A stretch of DNA of 64,000 nucleotides from Owenia fusiformis (Eukaryota > Annelida > Polychaeta > Sabellida > Oweniidae), in NCBI GenBank assembly GCA_903813345.2, contig CAIIXF020000010.1, forward strand, positions 10,162,349 through 10,226,348. Direction: 5' to 3'. Position 1 is the stretch's first letter. Each line of letters opens with the position of its first letter. Below, one piece after another: positions 1 through 10,770 of this stretch. The position numbers and the translations under genes were made by a program. Under the pieces are notes generated by a model. The model was given only the letters and a program-made list of their open reading frames with translations, was not told where the DNA came from and did no database searches.

Positions 1-462
1 TGTAGTGACCTTCGATATCTAGTCACTACTACAGTCTCAGCTGTAATGGCTAGTCTTTATGGCTCAGGGGTAGATTGTCTGACTCGAGAATGGAAGGTCC
101 TGGGTTCAATTCCCGCACTGGGCATTGAATTTAGCACTCTCACTTTCGTGTCTAGTATCTGGCTCGGTATATTACAGCTCCCTGACGGACGTGCCCAAGG
201 GTTGTTACAGTGGTGTCAGAAGTGAATCAGTTATGACAGGACGTCATCTTCTAGGGGGGATGGTGTAATGACCTTCGATAACAAGTCGCTTCTACAGTCT
301 CAGCTATAGTAGCTGCTGCCTTTATGGTTCAGGGGTTGAACATCTGACTCGAGAGCGGAAGTTTCTGGGTTTGATATCCACATTGGGCATTGAATTTAGC
401 ACACTCCCTTTCTGGCTCGGTACATTATAGCTCCTCGATGGATGTGCCCAAGGGTCATTACA
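1..462. mobile_element. two tandem tRNA-like elements with terminal inverted repeats
   Basis: Two diverged copies of a roughly 200-bp unit occupy about 1-209 and 264-462. Each starts with TGTARTGACC and ends with a near inverted copy (ggtcattaca in the second, ggttgttaca in the first). Inside each is a tRNA-like segment with an A-box-like part (tggctcagggg at about 59) and a B-box-like part (gggttcaattccc at about 102). The second copy is more decayed. A tRNA-like core inside short terminal inverted repeats could be a SINE remnant or a MITE that absorbed one. It lies in the 5' intron of MAP2K5. No intact tRNA gene is claimed. Confidence 0.5.
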
Positions 463-539
463 CAGCTAAAATTCCCCTTTCATATCTTCATGGCTACTGC
501 ACATGTGTCTAGTATGCGTCGCACGATCTGATTGGTCGG

Positions 540-640
540 TGACAGGTCATCTCAACCCCAAGTCAACTCAACCCAGTCAAACTCAACCCCAAGTCAACTC
601 TACCCTGAAAAACTCAACCCCAGTAAACTCAACCCTATTC
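540..640. repeat. short degenerate tandem repeat (ctcaaccc-rich)
   Basis: Five or six imperfect units of about 15-18 bp built around ctcaacccc and agtcaa follow each other within about 100 bp in the MAP2K5 intron. No gene content is seen. Confidence 0.5.
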
Positions 641-895
641 ATTTTTGCGATGTCTAATTTAATTTTATGATGAGCAATCTAAAAGCCTAGTGAGAACCCT
701 GCATACTGAATGAGTGAGTTATTAACATTTTTTGGGGTAACCTGTTTTGGCTCACCCTGTATGTATTGCAATAAAAGCTGATTATCTGATTTACTTTGGA
801 TCTGAAATTTTATTTTGTCGAATATGTTTAATCTCTAATTATGTGATTTAATTGTATGATTGCCAAAATTGAATACTTTCTTTTTTGTGTTATAG

Positions 896-3800
896 CAAGT
901 GATCAGCAAAGCACTTCCAGATACACCTGTTTATGCTTTTGATTGTAAGTACCATTTACCTAGTACATGTACAATGTATACTGTAGATTGGGTTAATTTG
1001 GCGAATTTGGTGAAATTGAAAAATTCTCCAATATAAATCTTCGCCAAAATTTAGAATGAATCCCCGGGAATTATCTATGGTATTTTGTCCACTTCAGGTC
1101 ACTTCCGGCTTAGTTTTTTCCAAAAATATGAAAAAATGTCTCTTATAAATTGGCTCAGAACTGGTCAGTCTCTCATTAATACTCAGGGAAAAACTAGAAA
1201 GGAAAAGCGCAGTATAGTAGCAGCATCGATCGAGGTGCGAAATGTAAAGGATGATCTCACAAAAATGTACAAACGTGGTGAATATCGCCAGTGGTCCTCA
1301 AAAGAAAAAACTCCTACCTTTAACTGATGAAACATCGTGAGGATGATGAAATATCTGAGGACAGTTTTACAAAAAAATAAAGAGGTCAGATTTTCGCCAA
1401 ATTAAATAGCCGCCAATATGCCAAAAATGGCAAAATCGCCAAATTAAGTAGCATCAAATTAACCCAATCTACAGTATCTAATATAATGGACCAATATCTG
1501 ACCCTTCAAAACAAAATTACAGCAGTGCTCTCAACAGAATTCTTTCTCAAGTGGGTGCAAAATTCACATTTTCACAATTTAGACCAAATTTGGTACAAAG
1601 ATTTTCAAGTGGATGCAAATGGATTTTCAGGTGGGTGCAAGCCTGTTTTTAAAATCTCAGGCGGGTGAATTGAATTGTTCGCTCCAAAAATCAAGCCTTT
1701 TAATGTTACAGTGTTTTACCAGGGTTATGTCTGGTGATATAATTTATCATATTCTCAGCTTTATCTTCAATTTATTTTAAGTAGGGTGATTCTTTTAATG
1801 TTCTGTTAGCATAACACTTGATGTATATACATTCTTTGACCTCAGGAACCTTTAACTTTCTCCAATGACATCTCTCTTGTGATTGTACTATACTCCATTT
1901 ATTTTGATACATTTTATAAATAAACTTTTTAATCAGCGTCGGGAGCTATTTGAAAAATGAAAAAATTAGATTGTATGATAGTATTTGTGAAACAATGCAT
2001 GTTGTTTTTTAACTGTATATTATTTTATTATTCAATGCTTTATTGTACTAAAAATCCCTTTCGGGTGAGTGTACAGCAAATAAACATGATAAAATAAAAC
2101 TAAAACTATACATACAATTACAATAACATACAATGCAAATTTTACATGGCATATAATGACAATATAATGTGATTGACTGATCATTAGATATATACCAACA
2201 ACTACTATTAGCCTACACCTACATGTATATATTTATATTGATAATATAGTTGTTGATCTCTTTTCAATTATTTCATAAAGGTATTTTGCAAAGGTGATAC
2301 ACATGTTACCCTCAGCATTAAACATATAATTAGCCTTTTCTTCGGTAGTCAATACAGTTAGATTTGGGCATATATAATTATATGTAAATGTCTTGTAATT
2401 GATTTTGTGAGGAAACCAAGTGTTTGGTTTGAAACACAATAAAATCTTGAATCTTGAATCTTGTTATTCTGATGGATGTTGGCAAGACAATGAAGTTAAA
2501 TCATTAAGAGTTAATGTTAAATTGTTGCAGATGATGATGAAGAAGACGATGATAGAATTACAGTTAGAACTCAAGAGGAAATGACAAATATGATTTCAAT
2601 GGTGAGTAAAGTAAAACATGTGCACGTGGAACATGTTTGGTTCCTCTACCAAGTGTTCCACTTGGGATGTGTTCCACGTACAGAGGATTTGTGAAGTCTC
2701 TGTATATATGAAGTCTCTCTGTATATGTGAACTCTCTGTATATATGAACTCTCTCTGTATGTAATTTTTCTGTTATGTAAACTCTCTGTATATGGAAACT
2801 CTGAACTCTCTATATGTAATTGTAATTGTGAATGACATATGTGAACTTTTTGTGAACTCTCTGTATATGTGAACTCCCTGTGTATAGATGAAGTCTATGT
2901 CTAGTATATATATGTAAACTCTGTTTTTGTGAACTCTCTGAAGATATTAACACTCTGTATGTCAGATATGTGTTGTTATACTGTTCTTGAACAAGTTGTA
3001 AAAAACTGAAGTGGCTATAAACAAGAAATCTCATTTAAAACTTCACATTTACATGCTTTAAGTCCATTTATCTTTCTAAATAGTCATAATACATTTACCA
3101 TATAGCTGTGAATATGGTAGATGTGTAGCTTGTATTGATATAATTCTCAATAATCATGTGCTCTGAAGTTTTTGTCTTAAATTTATAGATTCTTTATTTG
3201 TTCTGTGTTTCAGTATTACAGTTCATGCCAAAGAGGAGGCACATTCACCCAGCCATTGGTAATATATCCAAGAGTTGGAAAACAACCTGAAAAGAGAAAT
3301 AAATTGAATTTAAAGGTAACATGATTTTCTCACCGCAAGTATAGCTTCATTTCCTTTTTCTCATGATTTTATGTCACCACTTATAAGTCACCACTTGTGG
3401 TGGTGACATCTTGTTATCTTCTCCAACTTTTTGTGGATGTTTTACGGCAGTTGGTGTTCATTAGTTGGTGTTTGGCGATCATCGTTCTGCATCTGTAACA
3501 AATGACAGGTGGTTGCATTTTTCACAATCTTCTGTCAACAATTCTTGGACAAACGGAAGCTCATTTATCAGTTTAAATCACGACTCCTACATTTTGCTCA
3601 ATTTGGAGAAACAAGTTTTTTTCAACCTGTGAGCTCACTTAAATGTTGCCATTTTTCATTTGTGATAACTGATAAGATCAACTGTTTATTGGGTCTTTAT
3701 AATAGAGCAAATGTATTTATGATTGTTTGTTTGATTTGTTTGTTGAGACATTTCAAACAATTTACACAAGTTTGACCGTTAGTTACCATGGCACATTTCA

Positions 3801-6800
3801 GATTCAAACCAGCAAAAAGAGTGAGCAGCAAGCTACGCCTAAAGTAACCCCTCCAGTTCAAACCAGCCAGTAAGTTAACTTCAGTTTGTCTTATAGATGC
3901 TCCTCTTTAACAGCCAACTTGTTTAATTCCCAGTTTCAAAATTGCTTGTTTTTTGTTTCCATGTTAAATAATTGTTTTCATTTGTGTTTGATATTTTATT
4001 ACATTTGCATACATGAGCGGTAAAGGAACTTTACCAAATGTGAAAACTTTATGACTAAAAATGTTGTTACTGTATACTTTTATTGATTTTTTCTGAGATG
4101 ATGTGTTTCATATTGATGTTTTTCTATTTTGCTGTAGTAAACAGAAGGAAGGTGATATTGAAGCTATATTAGCCTGTGGGCAGATTAATCACGGTGATCT
4201 ACACATAGACCAGATCCTTGGGAATGGCAGTAGTGGAACAGTATACAAGTATGTCTCACTTTAAGTCAATAACCGATCATTTAGGGTGTTACACTCTTTG
4301 AGAAAGGGAATTTCAGAATAGAAATTGAGGAATAGAAATAAGATTTCATAACAAAATACATGTACAGTGAAATCTGTAAAGTGGAACACCTCTGTTAGTG
4401 GAACACTTCAGAGTCCAACGACCAACTGACTTAATGTTAAATGAACCTTTATAAGTAGAGCACCTCCCAAGTGGAATGTCAAAAGCATTCCACTTAGATA
4501 TATTTTACTGAATCCTTATTTTGAACTATGCATTTCACAATAATGTGTTATATTTGGGAAAACTTTTTGTCATTCAATTTCTGAACATTCCACCCGTTGA
4601 ATATAAATAGCAATCAGCATTCTAGACCTAACATTCTGGATTCCACAACAAATATAATGTGAGAGTAAATTACAGTTTGAACATTATTCCATCAAAAACA
4701 TCAATGATCAAAATGCAGAATTTACATGCACAAAACTGAAGCAGAAAACTCCCTTTCAAAATGTGACCACTTCCAAACCTCAATTACTCAGATGCGAGAA
4801 GGTAGTTACCCGTTTTGCCACCAGGTGGCTGATTCGGGGGAAATAACATGGCAGGTATTACAAAATTCCCTTAAACTTGAATATGCATCAGTTTTAGTGG
4901 TTCACTTTTCAAATTACCCTTATGTATGTGATAGTTATACAAATTAAAATATGTCCAGTAAAACAAAATATTATCTGCCCAACACAAGAAAATATATTTC
5001 ACTTTTTGTAGTTTTACAACATGGGGTCTATGGGGAATCTCCCCGACCTAGAAGTCACATTTTCAAAGAAAATTAAATTTTCAAAGTTGATAAACTTTAA
5101 TGATGTAAATCAAGATTATTTCTACTCGCATCTAGGATATTGAGCATGCCTTAAGAATCCACTATCCACGTGTGATTGGATGAGGCAATGTCCTAGTTAT
5201 GCATTTTTTCTGATATTTCAGAGCTGTACACCAACCAACCCGTACACCAATGGCTTTAAAGGTTATACAACTAGATATTGCAGTAGAAGTTCAGACACAG
5301 ATTATATCAGAATTAGAAATTTTATATAAGGTTAGTAAACCAAACCGTAAGTTTTTTGTCTAAATCATAAAAAAATTTGGAATATTAAGACTGAGTTATT
5401 ATGTCTCCGAATTCTTATGAAATTCATCTCTTAGAAAAAGTTAAGAGTGGTTCAAACCATAAAAATCAGAGAGACATTCCTCTATGAACTGAATATATGT
5501 AACTTATAAAAAATCATATAATTTATGACATATCTTTAGTGCAGCTTTCTATGAATTAGTAAACTTTCCACAGTTTCAGGGCAGTTTAATTCAATCAATG
5601 TAATTATATCAAAATATCATCCATATTTTTCAGTGTAATTCTCCATATATCATAGGATTTTATGGAGCCTATTTCATAGAAAACAAGATATCTATGTGCA
5701 CAGAATGGATGGATGGTGAGTAGAAGCAATGCTAATTAAAATATCAATGGTCTTCCTTTGATATATGTTATTACAAGAAATGGTGACATATTATTATAGT
5801 CTCCAACCTTTTGTGGACTGTATTCTGCATTCAGTGGTTGGTATTTGTCAGTTGGTGTTCTGTTTGGCGTCTGTAACAAATGGCAGGTGCCTAATTATTT
5901 TTTGCATGTTAATGATGCCTTGTCTTATATTTATGAGTGTTACATTGAGAGTGAGGCTAGAGACTCCAAGATGATTATTGTCCCCTCACAATAATTTTAT
6001 TCTTACATTGTAACAGCATCACACATCATGGATGTGTTTACCTTTATCTTTAGTATCAGGGATTAGAGTATTGTGTACTGACTACAACATGTTCTTTACA
6101 CTGAATATGTAAAAACACTTTAGAACTTGTATTTGATGTTGATTTGAGATTCCTTTGCTTGTTTTCAAGGTGGATCTCTTGACAAATATGGCCGTGTGCC
6201 TGAGCCAGTTCTAGGACGAATTTCATTAGCTGTAGTCAGGGGTCTGCAGTATCTATGGAGTCTAAAAGTCATGCATAGAGGTATGTGAATCAGCAGTATA
6301 GAGATATTTGCACTAGTCTTTGCTAGAGTCAGATTTGAATTCCAGATAAGAACATAAAGCTGTGAAAATTCCAAAACCTATGTCTTTATAGTCTATTTTA
6401 CGTGACAGTAGGTTCTACACTTACTACAATTCTAGACTAGGCTCAAAGAGCATTTTTAGCCAAGGAAACTCTATTGTTGTTACGATGTAAAGTATGAAAT
6501 TATTTGTAAGAGAAAATAGACTTGAGAATTTTGAGTCTTATGATCTTGTAATCACTTTAACGATCCATGCTTTCCTGTTATAGTTTTGAATTGTTTATAG
6601 CAAATAATTATGCCATTTGGTTGTTTTATGCAAAGTGTATTGTAAAGATCATGACAAACTCAGATGTGCAATAAATATAATATCCTACACTGTTCTAGCG
6701 ATTGTGTTCAACTGTAACAGTACATATTGTTTATTCCAGATGTAAAACCGTCCAATATTCTTGTAAATACAGCAGGTCATGTGAAACTGTGTGACTTCGG

Positions 6801-8715
6801 TGTCAGTGTCCAGTTGGTGAATTCTATTGCTAAGACATATATAGGAACAAATGCTTATATGGCCGTAAGTTTGAATTAATGCATCTCTCATATGTATTAA
6901 ATGCCAGAAGGGGATTTCCCCATCCTTGTATATTCATTGTGTAACATTTGTCTTAGCCTTGCCCAAGTCGGTCTCTTTTACTTATCTTGATTTCTTTTAT
7001 GACCACCGGTAATAATTCAAGATCTGGATTACTAAAAAAAAATACCGACTTGCAGATTGGTTTAGTAATTGCCAAATGTGTGGGATCTGATCAGATCGAT
7101 TCATGCATTTGATTATTCAGCACACATGTGTAAAACATCAAAATGATTTTATCTGTGAAAGTTCTGTAGATACAAGTACATGTATTAAACATCAAAATGC
7201 AGTCTGCACAAGGAAATTAAATAAGATTCAACTATAATTGAGGAGGTTGTTCTAGAATTAGAATTTAGAGGGTTGCATTTTTCTGTACCACAGATTGTAG
7301 AATTTTTGTACCATAGCATTTTTCTGTACCATATAAGTTCAGAGTTAAAATGGTTATGCTTCCAGCCTGAAAGAATACAAGGCCAAGAATACAATATATT
7401 CTCTGAAGTGTGGAGCTTAGGAATATCATTATTTGAGGTAAATTATGTTTTCAAGAACATTATCTATTGACAGGTAAAATAAATAGTTATCTCTTGTTAT
7501 AACATTATAAGTTACAACTTTATTAAAGTACATTTCCATTAAAGTGGCAGCAAAGATTCGGGAGTGTATATGTTGGGAGCAATTGAAAAGCATGCAAATG
7601 TTTCTGTTAAAATTTTATTTTTTAGTATCCATATTTATTAGAAGAAATTCATTAAAGCCTCAGTCACATTTGTTCGATGGCAAATGATGGCGGGTGTACG
7701 ACAGCCGTAATTACACAAACTTGATATAGAAATTGTACATCATACTGCTTATCCCTATATTTTATGCTGCACATTTCTTTCAATTCTGGGAAGCTACGGC
7801 TTCCCGCCGTATGGTTGCTGTAGATCAAATGTGACTGAAGCATAAGCTGACAACATATACAAAATCCATTTCTTCCTTTTCATCTACATTCACATGCATT
7901 TTGATTATTTTCAGATGGCCATAGGAAGATTTCCATATGATACAGTAAGTAGATGCAGCATTATTTAAACAACATTTGAACAATTTTATGACTAAAATGG
8001 AACCATTAATTTTGAAATGCTGAAACAGTATCAGCCTTTACCCCTTCCATCCATAAAACTCTTTAAGGCTAAGTTGCCCATGCAGATTTAACTGTGATTA
8101 AATGTTTGCACAATTCAACAAACCAACTTGTTAATTGTATAATTCCAGGTGGTTCAACAGCAGTTAAACTCCAGTCCAATGGCACTACTCAACACAATTG
8201 TCAAAGATGCGCCACCTATCTTACCAGTTGGGCAATTCTCAGATGCCTTCATACACCTCGTATCCCAATGGTAACATTTTATACACCACAGTCTCAATGG
8301 TGACATTTTTCAAATCTCATATCTAAATGGTAACATTTATAACCTCATTCTTAATGGTAACATTTATACACAAAATTTTCTATGGTAACACTGTACATTT
8401 TGTAATTCAATGGTGACATTTTCTCTATGTTATATCTCACTGGTAACATCTATACACATCATTCTCTATGGTAACACTTGTTCAATGGCTACTTTTTTTA
8501 AATCTAATATCTCAATGTTTTTATGTCTGAAACGATTGTCTTTCCTTTCCAGTATGCAGAAAGAACCGAAATCACGTCCAAACCCGGGTGCTCTCTTACA
8601 ATACCCCTTCATGGCAACATATGCAGATGACAATGTGGAAGTGATTGCTTTCTGGGTCAGAAATAAATTAGAAGAGATTTTCTTAAGACAATCCAAACAA
8701 AAATTAAGTTCATAG
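896..8715 (+). CDS. MAP2K5: MAP2K5 (MEK5) dual-specificity MAP kinase kinase, 5' end outside window
   Basis: MEK5 phosphorylates ERK5 in the cytoplasm; its PB1 domain binds MEKK2/3 and ERK5. Thirteen coding exons were read: 896-944, 2531-2601, 3214-3315, 3802-3869, 4138-4248, 5222-5330, 5634-5715, 6170-6280, 6740-6864, 7366-7437, 7915-7944 (30 nt), 8149-8270 and 8553-8715 (stop TAG). They join in frame to 404 residues; the human protein has 448, so about 45 N-terminal residues are upstream. Visible residues 1-65 hold most of the PB1 domain with its acidic OPCA motif ([13 protein letters not shown]). The kinase domain has the glycine loop GNGSSGTVY (125-133), catalytic Lys147, HRDVKPSN (233-240), DFG (253-255) and the MEK5-type activation loop SIAKT (Ser263, Thr267). 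The linker between PB1 and kinase and the SIAKT loop separate it from MEK1/2/3/6. Oddity: the near-invariant alpha-F Asp is Glu290 (SEVWSLG). The donor of the 8149-8270 exon lies in a donor-like repeat array. Confidence 0.95.
981..1474. mobile_element. MITE with TA duplication and short ORF, copy 1
   Basis: The ends are CTGTAGATTGGGTTAATTTGG and its inverted complement, flanked by TA on both sides as in Tc1/mariner-type insertions. A second copy lies at 36304-36819. Both copies keep a same-frame ORF (here 1085-1327) whose translation differs at only a few positions, including the shared stretches [19 protein letters not shown] and [11 protein letters not shown]. The ORF ends shortly before the right arm. 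The [10 protein letters not shown]-like segment recalls the N-terminal part of some invertebrate helix-turn-helix transposase-like proteins; this is memory-based and tentative. It sits in a MAP2K5 intron. Confidence 0.75.
2665..2965. repeat. degenerate tandem repeat (gaactctctgtatatat)
   Basis: About a dozen imperfect units of roughly 17-25 bp based on gaactctctgtatatatg fill this part of the MAP2K5 intron after exon 2531-2601. The units do not copy the adjacent splice site, unlike the array at 8262-8490. Confidence 0.7.
3370..3530. mobile_element. dispersed repeat with GTCACCAC...GTGGTGAC palindrome
   Basis: The unit starts with a palindrome (gtcaccacttgtggtggtgac), continues with ttgttat..tctccaactttttgtg, and ends near ctgtaacaaatgacaggtgg. 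Related copies are at 5775-5890, 25735-25875, 26075-26190 (reverse), 43751-43845 and 54698-54800, with a fragment at about 12000. The recurrence in four introns and both orientations marks a dispersed transposable family. No coding capacity is seen. Confidence 0.65.
4362..4515. mobile_element. short TIR element (acagtgaaatctgtaaagtggaacacc family)
   Basis: It begins acagtgaaatctgtaaagtggaacacc and ends with an approximate inverted copy (cattccacttagatatattttactga). A close relative lies at about 9150-9320 downstream of MAP2K5 and a fragment at 58181-58258. The ends resemble those of the larger element at 13898-15169, so these are probably one non-autonomous superfamily. Confidence 0.55.
5775..5890. 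mobile_element. dispersed GTGACATATT repeat, truncated copy
   Basis: This copy reads ggtgacatattattatagtctccaacc and ends ctgtaacaaatggcaggtg, matching the family described at 3370-3530. It lacks the left half of the palindrome. It lies in the MAP2K5 intron after exon 5634-5715. Confidence 0.55.
8262..8490 (+). repeat. tandem array copying the MAP2K5 exon-12 donor splice site
   Basis: The exon ends ..tcccaatg and its intron begins gtaacattttatac. Directly after it come seven more units at 26-30 bp spacing, each carrying a form of (a)atg followed by gtaac or gtgac. Their GT dinucleotides are at 8300, 8330, 8357, 8385, 8413, 8443 and 8471; a last unit near 8488 has GC. The true donor at 8271 is the first member. 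Reading through the true donor meets a stop at once (tgg taa), so use of any later donor would truncate the protein before the end of the kinase C-lobe. Confidence 0.8.
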
Positions 8716-10770
8716 CATTAGCTTAATTTCAATTTTAAAGACTTGGTTGGTGATTGTTTGGGAGAATTTCAATGAGCTATTTGTTAAAAGTAGAAAGACA
8801 GATCATGTTTGTATTGGTTTCATGGATCTATCCATATACATGTACTGATAAATATAAAGTTAGAGCTAGTTTTGGATCATAATCTCAAAGAGAGAATTTC
8901 AATGAGCTCTTGCCAGTAGTATTTTAAAAGACAGATTGTGTTAGGATTGGTACCATGGATCTATCCATATACATGTATATGTACATTAAATATCAGTTTT
9001 GGATCATCATCCGTACCATTTATTTGGTTCTTTAGGGACTTGAAGTCTTGAATAGTTCAATGTTGTTTTAAAAACTTGAAAGATTAAGTTCACCTTTGAA
9101 CTTAATGTTCAAAATGTTGATCTGTGACAATTGTTAGAAAAGTGAAACCTGTCATGTGTAACAGCTCTAGAACTGGAACACCTGTTAGTGGAACACTCCA
9201 AAATTCCAACACTGTCTAACTTAATGTTAAAAGAACCTTGGTCTATCAAAGAGGAACATCTCCAAAGTGCAACACTTTTGAGAGGTACCAAAGGTGTTCC
9301 ACTTAGACAGGTTTATTGTATTTTCAGTATGAATATCTTAATTTAAATTCTTTTATCCCGAAACTCAGTTCACAAGTTTTTGAAACATACATGTTTTGAT
9401 GGCTTTTGAAGTATGTGTGCCATATTATTAAGCAGGTCAAGTTGTGTAATATTTTGACTGTCAAAGATTGTTATTCTCTTTTATTGTAAATGACAGAATC
9501 ACCATATTGTAATTTATGTCATTTTTTTGTGAAATTCTCCCATTTTAATGCTTATTTCATGTAATATCAACTTATCCTTTCACATGCCTCTATCCAGTCT
9601 ATGTAAACATATCAATAATACATTGAATAAATACTGCGTAATCAAATGATTACATCACTGATTTTTATTTTGAAGAGATTAATATCAAATCTATGCCTCA
9701 GTATTGTGTTACTGAATGCTGAGAAATTTTCTTGAATTTTCATCATTCACATTGATGAAATATGTAATAATTTTTTACATTTTATATGTTTAATGGAGAT
9801 ATTTACATAATATCTGAATATGGTAGAATTTATTGTTCAAAAGAAATACTTCGATAAAATGTTTAAATGACATTTCCCTTTATAATTTTTTTGAAAGTTT
9901 GAAACTACCTAAAATGCTTATCCAGTCTGATGTATAGAACTTGGCCAGATATGAATGTGCCGTCTCTCAAAACCTAATTATTTCTGATTGTGTTTAGTTA
10001 AGATTTCAAAAGGAAAATTCATTTTTGAAATATATTCCTCATTGGATCATATAAAAACATTTAATTCAAGGATTATATATTCTACATCATGTTGGAAAAT
10101 AATGGCTCTTTTATGTCCATTTAAGGTTAAAGCTTAATATTGTTCAGAAGCATGGACTATCTTTACAATGTACCTTCAATTTGATATGTACTTTTGGAAA
10201 CTTATAAGGGTAATCCCTGAAATTCCATTCATTAATAACCTCAATTTTTCAGATTCAAAATTCAATTCAAAATGATGTGTAAGGGATGGTATCCAATTTT
10301 GAACAGTCATGGAAAAAAATTGTTAAGCTCTGACCCCCTACCCTCATGTAATGAAATTTTAAAATGTTGATTTGTCTTTCACTTGAATATAAAACGAATC
10401 AACACTATTCGCTTTCGAAACCATCATTTACCCCCCCCCCCCCCCCTTCATGAAACTTACTTCATTATTGCATAACTATTGAAAATTGGACAGCATTTTT
10501 TAAATCAATTAAGAAATTAAGATTTATATCTAAGTCTTTTGATGTTACAAATAACATATCATTTTGAATTGAATATATTTTAGGGTTATTGGGTCAGAAT
10601 ACACATAATGGCCCTGGTCTTTAAGCATAGCTAGTTTTATTGATGTATACACTTGTACTTGTATTCTAATATGTTTTATAGATAAAAAGAGTGCAACACT
10701 TAGTCATTTTGTTGTTCCTTGTATTATCCTATGTGCTTTGAACAAAAGAAAATAAACCATCCTTATTACT
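8716..10770 (+). other. MAP2K5 3' UTR and downstream flank
   Basis: No open gene is recognisable. The 3' UTR must start at 8716. AATAAA hexamers at 9626 and about 10751 are possible ends. A duplicated stretch of about 100 bp (gagaatttcaatgagct ... catggatctatccatatacatgta) occurs at about 8760-8870 and 8890-8990. A TIR fragment of the 4362 family sits at 9150-9320, and a poly-C run lies at about 10432-10447. Confidence 0.5.
9626..9631 (+). promoter_or_regulatory. candidate polyadenylation signal of MAP2K5
   Basis: AATAAA occurs 911 nt after the MAP2K5 stop in an AT-rich context. It is one of two sensible candidates; the other is at about 10751. Confidence 0.35.

Noticed and set aside
1486-1668. 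Short frame with repeated SGGCK-like segments beside the first MITE
   Set aside because: It is built from short degenerate gtgggtgcaa repeats and has no recognisable domain.
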